Positions 42,945-51,794 of a stretch of 64,000 nucleotides of DNA are shown piece by piece. The stretch is from Corynebacterium cystitidis. Lineage in GTDB: Bacteria > Actinomycetota > Actinomycetes > Mycobacteriales > Mycobacteriaceae. The translations under genes and the position numbers were made by a program. The notes under the pieces were generated by a model that worked only from the letters and a program-made list of their open reading frames with translations, was not told the DNA's origin and ran no database searches. Numbering within the stretch: the first letter of the stretch is position 1; every line of letters starts with the position of its first letter. The stretch covers positions 2,947,568 to 3,011,567 of the forward strand of contig NZ_LT906473.1 in NCBI RefSeq assembly GCF_900187295.1, given 5' to 3'.

Positions 42945-44167
42945 CTGGCAGGCTTGTCCACAGCTGGCTCGGAGCGCACAGTCCACGCCGCAATCAGCGT
43001 GGTGATTGGCACCGCCAACGTTAACCCCAGAGCGCCCACAGCAGAGCGCAGCAACTCGGTGGCAACAATATCGTTAGTAAGCACCTGAATCAGAGACGCC
43101 TCAGACACCGTGACCAGCAGCAGCAAGGGAAGCGCCGCGCCAACATAAGTCAAAACCAATGTGTACACCATCGAAGCGATATGGTCCTGGCCCACCCGCA
43201 TTGCCGACGTAAACAGCTGCCAAGGACCCAAATCCGGGTCCGCCTGTGAGAGTTCGTTCACGGTGGAGGCCTGGGAAATGGAGACGTCGTTAAGCCCGCC
43301 CAACGCGCCAATGATGAAGCCACACAACATCAAGCCCGTGATCGACACGTCGGGCAGGTAAAGCAAGATGGTGAGGTTGTCGTCGTCGCCAAGCCCCCGC
43401 AAGTTCGTGGTGCGGATAGCTAGATCCGCCAGCCACGCCGCCAGCCCCAGAGCGATCAGCGTACCACCCAGCGTTGCGGCGGACTTCCAATTCATTCCGT
43501 GCACGAGGGGCACCGTCATAAACATGATGGCAGCACCGGCTATCACCGCCAGCGGAACCGCAGCCCCGCCGTGCAGCAAAGCAGGCAACAAGAAAACGAC
43601 GATGACCAGAAGCGATACCACCAAACCGAGCAAAGCGCGCACACCACGCCACCACGCGAACGCCACCACCGTCAGCGCAACGACTACAGCCCACATCAGC
43701 AGTGTCGGGGTGCGCTGGTAGTCCGCGAACGAATAGTGCTTCGACCCATCTTCCTGCGTGGATTCCACCATCCGGATCTCCGCGCCCTCTTCAAACGTGG
43801 GATTACCCGGCACCGGGTGGCTGACCAATGCGGTGCGTTTGCCCTCATTGACACCATTAGTGATGCGTACCAGCGCCCGCTGGCACTCCTCGCCCGGCAC
43901 ATTACGCACAATTTCAGGCGATTCCTCAAAGGCTTGTCCCGTTGAAGGCGAGCTGCACTGACGGTCGTCGACAAGCTCAATCGTGCCCTTGACCTGTGGA
44001 TGATTCAATGCAAAAGTCGTAGAAAACTCAGGGGCAACAGTCGGCGGCGTCGACGGCGGCCACAACAGAACCAACCCAATGAGCGTGCCAACGAGCGCCG
44101 CCGCAAGCCCAGCAAGCAACCCAACACGAAACGGCGAGCGCTCCTCTTTGACAGCGTGGCGTCCCAT
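42932..44167 (-). CDS. YibE/F family membrane protein
   Basis: 411 aa; an N-terminal helix, an extracytoplasmic domain of about 110 residues with paired cysteines (ELVDDRQCSSP and GEECQRALV), then seven to eight helices. GALGGLNDVSISQASTVNEL and AIMFMTVPLVHGMNWKSAATLGGTL are typical of YibE/F. Function unknown. ATG overlaps the stop of the aminotransferase gene by one base, so co-transcribed. Confidence 0.85.
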   Translation of the reverse strand: MGRHAVKEERSPFRVGLLAGLAAALVGTLIGLVLLWPPSTPPTVAPEFSTTFALNHPQVKGTIELVDDRQCSSPSTGQAFEESPEIVRNVPGEECQRALVRITNGVNEGKRTALVSHPVPGNPTFEEGAEIRMVESTQEDGSKHYSFADYQRTPTLLMWAVVVALTVVAFAWWRGVRALLGLVVSLLVIVVFLLPALLHGGAAVPLAVIAGAAIMFMTVPLVHGMNWKSAATLGGTLIALGLAAWLADLAIRTTNLRGLGDDDNLTILLYLPDVSITGLMLCGFIIGALGGLNDVSISQASTVNELSQADPDLGPWQLFTSAMRVGQDHIASMVYTLVLTYVGAALPLLLLVTVSEASLIQVLTNDIVATELLRSAVGALGLTLAVPITTLIAAWTVRSEPAVDKPASDRR

Positions 44168-45465
44168 TATTGGTGATAACTCGCTAGGAAGTTACCCATG
44201 CGCTCAATCGCATTTTCCAACTGGGACGCCCACGGCAACGTGACCAGGCGAAAATGCTGCTGATCTGGCATATTAAAACCCGTGCCCTGCACCAACAAGA
44301 TCTTTTCGGCGCGCAGCAAGTCAAGCGCCAGCTTCTGGTCATCGTGGATCTCATGCACCTCCGGGTCCAGGCGCGGGAAGCAGTACAGCGCACCCATCGG
44401 CTCCACCACAGACACTCCGGGGATCTCGCGCAGCTTCTCCACCGCGATATTGCGCTGCTTCAGCAGCCGGCCACCCGCGCCGGTGAGCTCATAGATAGAC
44501 TGATGTCCACCCAACGCCACCTGGATCGCATGCTGGCCAGGTACATTCGCACACAAACGTGTTCCGGCTAGCAGCTCTAGGCCCTCAATGAAACCTTTCG
44601 CGTAACGCTTCGGGCCCGTAATCACAGCCCAGCCAGCGCGGTAGCCTGCCACCCGGTACGCCTTGGACAACCCGTTAAACGTCACGGTGATCACATCAGG
44701 TGCGACCTCAGCCATGGAGACGTGCTCAGCGTCGTCGTAAAGAATACGGTCATAGATCTCGTCGGCAAGAATCATCAAGTCGAATTCGCGGGCAATGTCT
44801 GCAATGCCCTCAAGCACCTCGCGCGAGTACACAGCACCCGTGGGGTTATTGGGGTTTATCACCACAATCGCCTTGGTGTGCGGGGTGATCTTAGACCGGA
44901 TATCCTCCAGCGACGGGTTCCAGCCGTCCTCCTCGTCACAGAGGTAGTGCACCGGCGTGCCACCAGACAGGGACACCGACGCCGTCCACAGCGGATAATC
45001 CGGCGCCGGGATAAGGACCTCATCGCCGTCATTAAGCAGCGCCTGGGTGACCATGGAGATCAGCTCCGAAACACCATTTCCCAGGTACACGTCATCCACA
45101 TCGAAGCGGGGGAAATCGTCGATCAGCTCATAACGCGTCACCACAGCCCGCCGCGCCGGGATGATGCCCTTCGACGTGGAGTAGCCCTGGGAGGTGGGCA
45201 GCGCTGCGATCATATCGCGCATGATCACATCCGGTGCATCAAAGCCAAAAGCCGCCGGGTTGCCCGTGTTCAGCTTCAGGATGGTGTGCCCGTCCAACTC
45301 CATGCGCTCGGCCTCGGCGGTGACTTCGCCACGGATATCGTAGGCCACGCCTTGGAGCTTTTTCGCTTCGCCGAATACGCGTCGCGCTTGACGACGAGCA
45401 GGGGTGCCGGGGTCCTTAAAGGACGTATCTGTGTGCTCTGTGTCCTCTGTGTGCGCATCAACCAT
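44167..45465 (-). CDS. alaT: Alanine-type aminotransferase (AlaT family)
   Basis: 432-aa class I PLP aminotransferase. The PLP lysine is in TFNGLSKAYRVAGYRAGW; VINPNNPTGAVYS and DEIYDRILYD supply the Asn and Asp/Tyr PLP contacts. The N-terminal extension with ARRQARRVFGEAKKLQGVAYDIRG is characteristic of AlaT, which in C. glutamicum makes alanine from pyruvate with glutamate and helps valine balance. The first ~20 residues are acidic/polar and the start could be slightly downstream. Confidence 0.9.
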   Translation of the reverse strand: MVDAHTEDTEHTDTSFKDPGTPARRQARRVFGEAKKLQGVAYDIRGEVTAEAERMELDGHTILKLNTGNPAAFGFDAPDVIMRDMIAALPTSQGYSTSKGIIPARRAVVTRYELIDDFPRFDVDDVYLGNGVSELISMVTQALLNDGDEVLIPAPDYPLWTASVSLSGGTPVHYLCDEEDGWNPSLEDIRSKITPHTKAIVVINPNNPTGAVYSREVLEGIADIAREFDLMILADEIYDRILYDDAEHVSMAEVAPDVITVTFNGLSKAYRVAGYRAGWAVITGPKRYAKGFIEGLELLAGTRLCANVPGQHAIQVALGGHQSIYELTGAGGRLLKQRNIAVEKLREIPGVSVVEPMGALYCFPRLDPEVHEIHDDQKLALDLLRAEKILLVQGTGFNMPDQQHFRLVTLPWASQLENAIERMGNFLASYHQ

Positions 45466-45542
45466 GGGCGTTATTGTGCCACATGTGCGGTGGGAACAAT
45501 GAACACAGCCCCGACCGGGGCGGTCGGGGCTGATCGCGCTTA

Positions 45543-46622
45543 CTAACGGGGCAGCCTTGCGTCGCCTATGGTGATGGACTCAACTTGCTCGGGATCGATG
45601 ATCTCCCCGTACAGCAGGGAGGTTACACAGACATGAGGCTGCTGGTCGAGGTCGCATGATTGACCTTGCTGCTCCAGGACGTGGGTGGAGCCGTCGGAAA
45701 GCGTGGCGATTGCTTCCGGCAACCCACCAGGCAGGGTTAAGCCCTCCGGCCACTGGCCAGACTCCGGCAAACTGGAGCGGTCAAAGGGGGCGCTGTCGGT
45801 ATAGTCCACGCTCACACCCAGCGGCGATAGTGTGGCTGAAGTGATGGTCACCTCCGGGTCTGACTGTGCGCGTGCCTGATTAATAGTCAGTGGCACAGAA
45901 ATAGGCTGATAGTCAAGTTTAAACTTCAACTTCCACGAGCCTTCAGTAATCAGGACATCATCTGGAAACGGAACCCACAGGTCCTGCAATTCCACCACGG
46001 CCGTAGCCGCATTGAGATCAATGCCACCACTCACGCGGTACTGTTCCACCATTTGGATAGTGTTATCGGTAGGGTCCTCATCATAAAAGTAGAGAGAACC
46101 AGCCTGGCTATTTAACCCGGGCCGAAAATGAGTGTGGTGCGATTTAAAACCAAGCGGGAGAATTCCATCATCAAATGCGTCCGGCAGGTTGTTAAAAGGC
46201 GTGCCATCATCTTTGGTAATGGTGTAGCGGATTGCCACATTACGCTCATCACCAATAACCGCATCAGCTGTGATGGTTACGCCATTATCGCTGGCAGACG
46301 CCCCAAGCGGCTGTCCAATCAGCTCAAGTGTGCCAAACTGCTCCGCACCAGCACCAAAAATCTCAGCGGCAAAATTTTGCACACTCGCAAAAGTGCCAGT
46401 GGCATAGGCCGCCCCGCCGCCAACCACAAGACCTGCGGCAACAAAAGCAGCAACCAGGCCCTTAGTGGTACGTGACCCGCCGCGCAGCCGCGACCTGCGC
46501 GGTGACGCAGCACCAAGCTGTGCTACCAGCTGGTCTTTTTCCTGGTCAGTAAAGTGGACCTGGTTCAGTTCCTGGGTGAGGGAAGTGGACAAGTGCTCGT
46601 CGTAAAGCGTGTTCTTATGCAT
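45543..46622 (-). CDS. DUF4179-like membrane protein, probable anti-sigma partner
   Basis: 359 aa: cytoplasmic N-terminus (~55 residues), one helix (LVAAFVAAGLVVGGGAAYA), and a large extracytoplasmic part with SASDNGVTITADAVIGDERNVAIRYTIT, the DUF4179 pattern found in anti-sigma-type proteins of Gram-positive bacteria. It overlaps the ECF sigma gene by 8 bases, so it is translated with it and most likely restrains it. The N-terminal stretch lacks a zinc-binding HxxxCxxC motif. Ligand unknown. Confidence 0.78.
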   Translation of the reverse strand: MHKNTLYDEHLSTSLTQELNQVHFTDQEKDQLVAQLGAASPRRSRLRGGSRTTKGLVAAFVAAGLVVGGGAAYATGTFASVQNFAAEIFGAGAEQFGTLELIGQPLGASASDNGVTITADAVIGDERNVAIRYTITKDDGTPFNNLPDAFDDGILPLGFKSHHTHFRPGLNSQAGSLYFYDEDPTDNTIQMVEQYRVSGGIDLNAATAVVELQDLWVPFPDDVLITEGSWKLKFKLDYQPISVPLTINQARAQSDPEVTITSATLSPLGVSVDYTDSAPFDRSSLPESGQWPEGLTLPGGLPEAIATLSDGSTHVLEQQGQSCDLDQQPHVCVTSLLYGEIIDPEQVESITIGDARLPR

Positions 46623-47103
46623 AATGAACTCCTTGCAAAGTTGCTGCTAGCGCGCGGCGTGCGCGGCGCAGGCGCTGGTAAATGGCATCAGGGGTGGAAT
46701 CGGTCAAGTCCGCGATCTCGGCGGCGGAGTAACCCTCGTAGTAGAAAAGGTGGATGGCGATGCGCTGGTCCTCGGGCAGCTGCTGCACCGCCTCCGTTAC
46801 CGGCGCAGACTCAGGGTGAGTGTGGGTAGAAGGGTGCTCATGAGGGTCGGAGTCCGCGTGCAGGCGGTGCGCGGCCGACTTGAGCTGATCCTTGCAACGA
46901 TTAATCGCCGTGCGCAACACCCACGCCTTCTCATGCTCGGGGCTGCGGAAAACCGTGGATGTATGCAGCAGGGCAAGCAAGGTTTCCTGCGTGATATCTT
47001 CCGCGTCGGCCCTGTTACCCAGGTAAGAAACGCCCAGGCGCAGGATCATATCGGCGTACTTATCGACGAGCCGCCGTGCCCTTTGATTATCTTCACGTGG
47101 CAT
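46615..47103 (-). CDS. ECF-type RNA polymerase sigma factor
   Basis: 162 aa with sigma region 2 (ADMILRLGVSYLGNRADAEDITQETLLALL) and region 4 (LPEDQRIAIHLFYYEGYSAAEIADLTDSTPDAIYQRLRRARRAL). Typical ECF of the SigM/YlaC type without zinc anti-sigma. ATG preceded by GGGAGG. Directs transcription at an unknown stress; probably controls its own operon with the DUF4179-like protein. Confidence 0.9.
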   Translation of the reverse strand: MPREDNQRARRLVDKYADMILRLGVSYLGNRADAEDITQETLLALLHTSTVFRSPEHEKAWVLRTAINRCKDQLKSAAHRLHADSDPHEHPSTHTHPESAPVTEAVQQLPEDQRIAIHLFYYEGYSAAEIADLTDSTPDAIYQRLRRARRALAATLQGVHYA

Positions 47104-47326
47104 CCGTGCCTCCCTGTGTTGTGCGGGTATTTACTACTAACACGACTGATGGGCGGGAATCCTGACATGGGGGTGGTTTTCTGCGGAACTATGGCACATT
47201 CGGTCGCCAGTTTTCGCTTTTACCGAAGAAATTTAAGAAACTGGCAACCCAAAAGAGCATTTGTGTCTGAAGCTGTATCGACCCCGCCCACCGCTCGACT
47301 GATCCACACCTTCAGGCAGACGCATC

Positions 47327-47332
47327 TATACT
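47327..47332 (+). promoter_or_regulatory. -10 element of the leaderless DUF1707 gene
   Basis: TATACT ends 7 bases before the GTG at 47340. No ribosome-binding site in between. Confidence 0.6.
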
Positions 47333-47339
47333 TAAGGCT

Positions 47340-47951
47340 GTGAGTCAACCGTATCGCCCAATAAACCCACAGATGCGCCTGTCTGATGATGAACGCTCAG
47401 ATGCTATGAGCGCCCTTGGGCGTGCCCTTGCAGAAGGGCGGATCACACTTCCGGAATACGAAAGCAGAATTGATGCGGTGTGCAACTCGAACAACCGTGG
47501 CGAGCTTGCTCCTCTGTTTCGCGACATCCCCCACCAACCCGGAGTAGATAGCGGTGTGGAACTGTATAGCGCGAATGAGATCGCAGAAACACACCAGCGC
47601 GGGCGAAAAACACGAGCCGGGCTGCTGGGGTTGGTATCAGTCGGATCCATCGCCGGTATGATTACCACCACAGCAGCGACAGGAAGTGGAGCCGGAGTGG
47701 CATTTCTCCTGCTTATCCCCACTGTGTTTATTCTCTTGTACGTGATGAAGGTAGGGCCGTCTAAGTGGTACGTGCCTAGCCCACGCCAGTTAGAACGCCA
47801 GCGGATGCGTGAAATTCGAGCGGCCCATGCTCACGAAACTGCCCAACGCCGCATCGAACGCAAGCAGCAGTTCGACCAGCTCACCGGCGAAGCTATGGGA
47901 TTGGCGCAAAATGCCTTAGACCGCTTCAAGGATAAAGGGAACCGCCAATAA
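47340..47951 (+). CDS. DUF1707 (SHOCT-like) membrane protein
   Basis: 203 aa. The DUF1707 domain (MRLSDDERSDAMSALGRALAEGRITLPEYESRIDAV) occupies residues 10-55, followed by two helices (~100-145) and a basic amphipathic coiled C-terminus (RIERKQQFDQLTGEAMGLAQNALDRFKDK). The domain is small and helical, widespread in actinobacteria, with unclear function in membrane-protein regulation. GTG start with leaderless promoter. Confidence 0.85.
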   Translation: MSQPYRPINPQMRLSDDERSDAMSALGRALAEGRITLPEYESRIDAVCNSNNRGELAPLFRDIPHQPGVDSGVELYSANEIAETHQRGRKTRAGLLGLVSVGSIAGMITTTAATGSGAGVAFLLLIPTVFILLYVMKVGPSKWYVPSPRQLERQRMREIRAAHAHETAQRRIERKQQFDQLTGEAMGLAQNALDRFKDKGNRQ

Positions 47952-48057
47952 GGGGCCAGTACTTGCAGTGAAAGCTGGAAAGTCCTGTCTCGCGCACCTC
48001 TGCCCAAATCCCCAGACGCCTTCGGCAGGCTGATTCTGAGCTAAGAGTGGACGTCTC

Positions 48058-50541
48058 TTAGGACTCTTCCTCAGGGGGAGGTGGAGGCGCGGCTGGGGCG
48101 GCAGGAGGCTTTGGCGGAGTTGGTGCCGCAGGAGCTGGCGGAGTTGGTGCCGCAGGAGCTGGCGGAGTTGGCGCGGCTGGGGCGGCTGGTGCCGCAGGAG
48201 CTGGGGGAGTTGGCGCGGCAGGAGCCGGCGGAGTTGGCGCGGCTGGCGCGGCTGGTGCCACAGGAGCTGGGGGAGTTGGCGCGGCAGGAGCTGGGGGAGT
48301 AGGCGCGGCAGGAGCCGGCGGAGTTGGCGCGGCTGGCGCCGCAGGAGCTGGTGGTGTTGGTGCGGCAGGAGTCACTGGCTTCGCTGGTGCAGCTGGAGCA
48401 GCTGGGGCGGCGGGAGCCTCGGGCTTTGGCTTTGCTTTTGGTTTCGGTGTGATCGTCAGCTCAGCACGCGCCGGGTTGACAAATGCCTTCTCGGCCGGAG
48501 AGGGCAGTTTGCCGTCGATAAGCACTGAGTCACGCAGCAGGGTCGACACATCGCGCGGGTTCGCCGCGGCCCCCAACGCTTTAACCCCGCCGTCGAACAT
48601 GTTGGTGCAAAACGGGCAGGCGGTGGCGATCTCTTCGGCGCCGGTCTCGAGGGCTTGCTCGGTGCGGAACTCGTTAACACGCTGGCCGATGTTTTCCTCC
48701 ATGAACATGCGGGCACCGCCAGCACCACAGCAGAAGGCCTCGTCGCGGTTTTTCTTCATCTCAGAGACTTCCATACCGGTGGATTCCAAAAGTTCACGCG
48801 GTGGGTCGAACACTTTATTGTGGCGGCCAAGGAAGCACGGATCGTGATAGGTGATCGGCTTGCGGTTCTCGGCGGTGCGTGGCACAGGCTTCAGCCGGCC
48901 GTCACGCACGAGGCGATTCAGTAGCTGAGTGTGGTGGAACACGTCGAAGTGGCCATCAAAATCCGGGTATTCGTTGCGGATCGTATTAAAACAGTGCGGG
49001 CAGGTGGTAATGATTTTCCGGTGGCCTGCAGGGACACCATCGAAGGTGGCGTTGAGCGTATCGACGTTCTGGGTGGCCTGCATCTGGAACAGGTACTCGT
49101 TACCCGCGCGGCGGGCAGGGTCACCGGTACATGTCTCGCCGGTGGAAAGTACTGCGTATTTCACACCGGCTGTCTCCAGCAACTCCACAACCGCGCGGGT
49201 GGTGCGCTTGCCATGCTCGTCGTACGCGCCTGCACAGCCAACCCAAAAGAGGTATTCGGTATCGGAGAAATCGTCAACGTCTTCGCCCACTACAGGCACT
49301 TCGAGGCCGTCGCGGCGGGCCTCCTCAACCCAGCTGGCGCGTTCGGAATTATTGCGGCCCCAGGGGTTGCCCTTGGTCTCAATATTTTTAAACAGACCAG
49401 TGAACTCAGAGGGGAATTCACTTTCTGCAAGCACTTTGAACCGGCGCAGGTCAGTGATGTGGTCGATGTGCTCAATATCGGTAGGGCACTGGTCCACACA
49501 GGCACCGCAGTGGGTACAGGACCACAGCACGTCTGGGTCCACCTCGCCCGCCATGGATAACACATCCAAGCCAGCGTGAGAGTCGTAATTATTGAGCGCC
49601 GATTCGCCTAAGTCCAGCATGAACTTTTTTGGGCTCAGTGGCTTCTCGGTATTCCACGCCGGGCAGAGTTCCTGGCAGCGCCCACATTCTGTGCATGCGG
49701 TTGTATCCAGCAGCATTTTCCATGAGCTAGGAGTAACAGCGGCATCAAGGTCCACGTCTTCGTCGTCAAGCGCCGGTGTGGAAACCTTACCCAAAGCCTT
49801 GCTGCCATCGGGATTGCGCTGGAAGAAGATGCTAAAAAAGGCGGTAAAGCGGTGCCACGCCACACCTGCGTTGAAATTCAGTGAGATAAATAGGACGAAT
49901 GCGAGCCCGCCAAGCAGCTTGACCAGTGCGAACACGGAGACTAATTCGGGTGAGGCAGGTAGCAACTTTGCGATCTGCCCGCTGACAAAATCAGCCCACG
50001 GGGCGTTGCCGCCGTATGTTGCGATCTTCGCCGCCTTGACCAAGAGCATACCCAGGCCCTCGGTAAACACGATCGTCTCGATCAGGTACGCGTGCCAGGC
50101 AGTGGAATTGAAAAAGCGGGATCCGCGCTCCGAGTTGCCCAGTTTCAGCCGCACCCCGATTAAGAACAGGATGCCCACAATCGTTGCAAGCGCCAGCACT
50201 TCCTCAAGGAAGTGATACACGTTCCAATCAGACAGAAACGGCCAACCACCGGCCGGGTTAAAGGTTTGAATATAGGCCTCGAACCACACGATAATGCCAA
50301 ATAAAAAACCCACCATCACAGCCCAGTGCGCGATGCTAACCAGTGGCTTTCCCTTGAAATGGGTGTGCCCGAAGACCTCCACGATCACTCGCCATAAACG
50401 CTTAGCCCAATTGTTAAAGCGCGAGATGGTCGTCGGCCCACCTGAGGCCACAAACCGCACCATCTGCACAGCGCGGTAGATGAAAAACGCCCACACTGGA
50501 ATCGATACCAGAACACCGATCCAGCCTAAGGTCATGGTCAT
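48058..50541 (-). CDS. Membrane (Fe-S)-binding oxidoreductase, HdrD-like (Rv0338c family)
   Basis: About 827 aa. N-terminal half has six to seven helices; then two [4Fe-4S] ferredoxin motifs CTECGRCQELCPAW and CTHCGACVDQCPTD; then two CCG domains of heterodisulfide-reductase type (CTGDPARRAG and CPHCFN; CFLGRHN, CCGAGGARM and CPFCTNMFD). The protein ends with ~125 residues of Pro/Ala/Thr repeats (separate entry). Rv0338c, the mycobacterial ortholog, is membrane-bound, essential, and of uncertain redox partner. ATG at 50541 follows AAGGGA by 7 bases; the 27-codon longer reading lacks a ribosome site. Confidence 0.9.
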   Translation of the reverse strand: MTMTLGWIGVLVSIPVWAFFIYRAVQMVRFVASGGPTTISRFNNWAKRLWRVIVEVFGHTHFKGKPLVSIAHWAVMVGFLFGIIVWFEAYIQTFNPAGGWPFLSDWNVYHFLEEVLALATIVGILFLIGVRLKLGNSERGSRFFNSTAWHAYLIETIVFTEGLGMLLVKAAKIATYGGNAPWADFVSGQIAKLLPASPELVSVFALVKLLGGLAFVLFISLNFNAGVAWHRFTAFFSIFFQRNPDGSKALGKVSTPALDDEDVDLDAAVTPSSWKMLLDTTACTECGRCQELCPAWNTEKPLSPKKFMLDLGESALNNYDSHAGLDVLSMAGEVDPDVLWSCTHCGACVDQCPTDIEHIDHITDLRRFKVLAESEFPSEFTGLFKNIETKGNPWGRNNSERASWVEEARRDGLEVPVVGEDVDDFSDTEYLFWVGCAGAYDEHGKRTTRAVVELLETAGVKYAVLSTGETCTGDPARRAGNEYLFQMQATQNVDTLNATFDGVPAGHRKIITTCPHCFNTIRNEYPDFDGHFDVFHHTQLLNRLVRDGRLKPVPRTAENRKPITYHDPCFLGRHNKVFDPPRELLESTGMEVSEMKKNRDEAFCCGAGGARMFMEENIGQRVNEFRTEQALETGAEEIATACPFCTNMFDGGVKALGAAANPRDVSTLLRDSVLIDGKLPSPAEKAFVNPARAELTITPKPKAKPKPEAPAAPAAPAAPAKPVTPAAPTPPAPAAPAAPTPPAPAAPTPPAPAAPTPPAPVAPAAPAAPTPPAPAAPTPPAPAAPAAPAAPTPPAPAAPTPPAPAAPTPPKPPAAPAAPPPPPEEES
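48076..48440. repeat. Pro/Ala/Thr-coding repeat array at the 3' end of the Fe-S protein gene
   Basis: About 365 bases of imperfect tandem repeats encoding APAAPTPPAP units. Units differ slightly between Ala-Pro and Ala-Ala-Pro forms. Likely length-variable between strains. Confidence 0.85.
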
Positions 50542-50985
50542 GCGAAGGTCCCTTCTTACTGACAGTCCCCTACAGCCTAAACGGTCGGCCCGACATTGCC
50601 ATTGTCCAGTATTCATGAGCATCCGCCCCTGCTGGTAAACACCTTCGGAGAAGACACCTCGGCAAGGAAGCAGCGGCAGCGGAACGGGTGCGGAGAGTCA
50701 TAACATTCCTCAATTTCGCAAAAAGGGTGGCTGAACCAAAGTATCGAAATGCCTGTGTCCCGGCAGGGAGAGTTTTGTGGCAGCCATCGTGCTGTGGTGA
50801 AAGGGAAGTCAGGTGCCCTTCAAATTGGGGGCACCGTGCGCGAGAGCGCCCCTATCCGGGAAGAGGTGTCTGCGTCAGCCTCGCAATTTTGTCGAGGAGC
50901 CCGTGCATGGTGTCATGTGGAATCGGGGCACTCGTCGTCGTAGCGCTTCTTCGACGTATGAACAAGCCTGAGTATGATTTTTCGT
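50542..50985. other. Spacer between divergent Fe-S and hypothetical membrane genes
   Basis: 444 bases. No gene is convincing. A structured RNA-like stretch (separate entry) lies in the middle and TATGAT at 50973-50978 sits 7 bases before the GTG at 50986. Confidence 0.45.
50730..50910 (+). ncRNA. Candidate structured RNA, weakly cobalamin-riboswitch-like
   Basis: Contains GGTGAAAGGGAAGTCAGGTG (like the conserved GGGAA...GGTG core of cobalamin riboswitches), followed by a perfect hairpin GGTGCCC/GGGCACC, a GCGC-GAGA-GCGC stem, and GGGAAG...GCGTCAGCC near 50860-50880. The CACTG and final AGACCTGCC elements of the family are not seen, so it may be degenerate or another structured RNA. The gene downstream has no known B12 link. 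Confidence 0.3.
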
Positions 50986-51687
50986 GTGAATACTTGGACC
51001 CTGCGGCATCCCACCCATGGGCTTCTTGAGGTGAAGATTGCGCCTTGCGGTCAACTCAGCGGAAATGTTGCAGCTATTGACACAAGTGACGAGGAGTTTG
51101 ATCAAGACGGGCTCGGCGCAGAGTTGCTTATCGACGGCCACGTGGTCTCACGGGTGTACGATCTCACTGACTCGCTGGTTCTGCGCAACAACGGCATCGG
51201 CCCTGATGAGTGGGATGATGATGTGCTTTTTGATCAATGTGTTGATTTGACGTTACGTGAACTGACCAACGAGGTGCATTCGGTTGTGTTGACCGAGGGG
51301 CGCTCATGGATCGAGTTTGATGCACCCAAGGATTCGCCTTCACATCGCTGGCAAAAGCTGGCGGCGAAGAACCCGAACTACGCCCTAGTTAGGCCATTGT
51401 TGACTGGTCTCGAGGTAGCTGTGCTCGGTTTTGTACTGCTGATGGCTTTGAAACTTATCCCGTTTTTACCCGACCCGATTCTGGGTACCTCGCAGATTGT
51501 GGAAATGGTGTTGGACCTTTTTGAACAGCCGATGCCACAGTGGTTGTCCACAACTATTGATTATTCGCGCGTCTGGTTGCCGATTCTGCTTGGGCTGATC
51601 ACAGCTGTCGGTGCGCGTCGCACGGCTATTTACTCCACCAAGGTCAAACGTGAATGGGAGCTTGATGAAGGAAATGAGCCCCAATAG
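50986..51687 (+). CDS. Hypothetical membrane protein
   Basis: About 233 aa. N-terminal ~130 residues are soluble and acidic (a DEWDDDVLFDQ segment), followed by two helices around PFLPDPILGTS (ALVRPLLTGLEVAVLGFVLLMAL and WLPILLGLITAVGARR) and an acidic tail. No family recognised. GTG at 50986 is favoured because TATGAT ends 7 bases upstream; an ATG four codons earlier (50974) overlaps that hexamer. Ends at a strong two-way hairpin. Confidence 0.68.
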   Translation: MNTWTLRHPTHGLLEVKIAPCGQLSGNVAAIDTSDEEFDQDGLGAELLIDGHVVSRVYDLTDSLVLRNNGIGPDEWDDDVLFDQCVDLTLRELTNEVHSVVLTEGRSWIEFDAPKDSPSHRWQKLAAKNPNYALVRPLLTGLEVAVLGFVLLMALKLIPFLPDPILGTSQIVEMVLDLFEQPMPQWLSTTIDYSRVWLPILLGLITAVGARRTAIYSTKVKREWELDEGNEPQ

Positions 51688-51707
51688 CTGGTCTGGCATT
51701 GGAAGGC

Positions 51708-51745
51708 GCGGTGCCCGTCGTCGAGAACTTGACGACGCGCACCGC
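51708..51745. terminator. Two-way hairpin between convergent genes
   Basis: 15-bp arms (51708-51722 with 51731-51745, one mismatch) around GAGAACTT, 20 bases after the plus-strand gene and 50 bases after the minus-strand surface protein stop. Suits termination of both. Confidence 0.75.
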
Positions 51746-51794
51746 ACTTCACCTTCGCGCCGAAAGGGGCGAGAGGGTCAAAAGGGTCCGGCTA

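Noticed and set aside
48081..48302. Plus-strand Glu/Leu/Val-rich frame opposite the Pro/Ala array
   Set aside because: A by-product of the repeat on the other strand; no start signal.
50688..51029. 113-aa plus-strand frame before the hypothetical membrane protein
   Set aside because: Composition not protein-like, covers the structured RNA-like stretch and overlaps a better gene in another frame.
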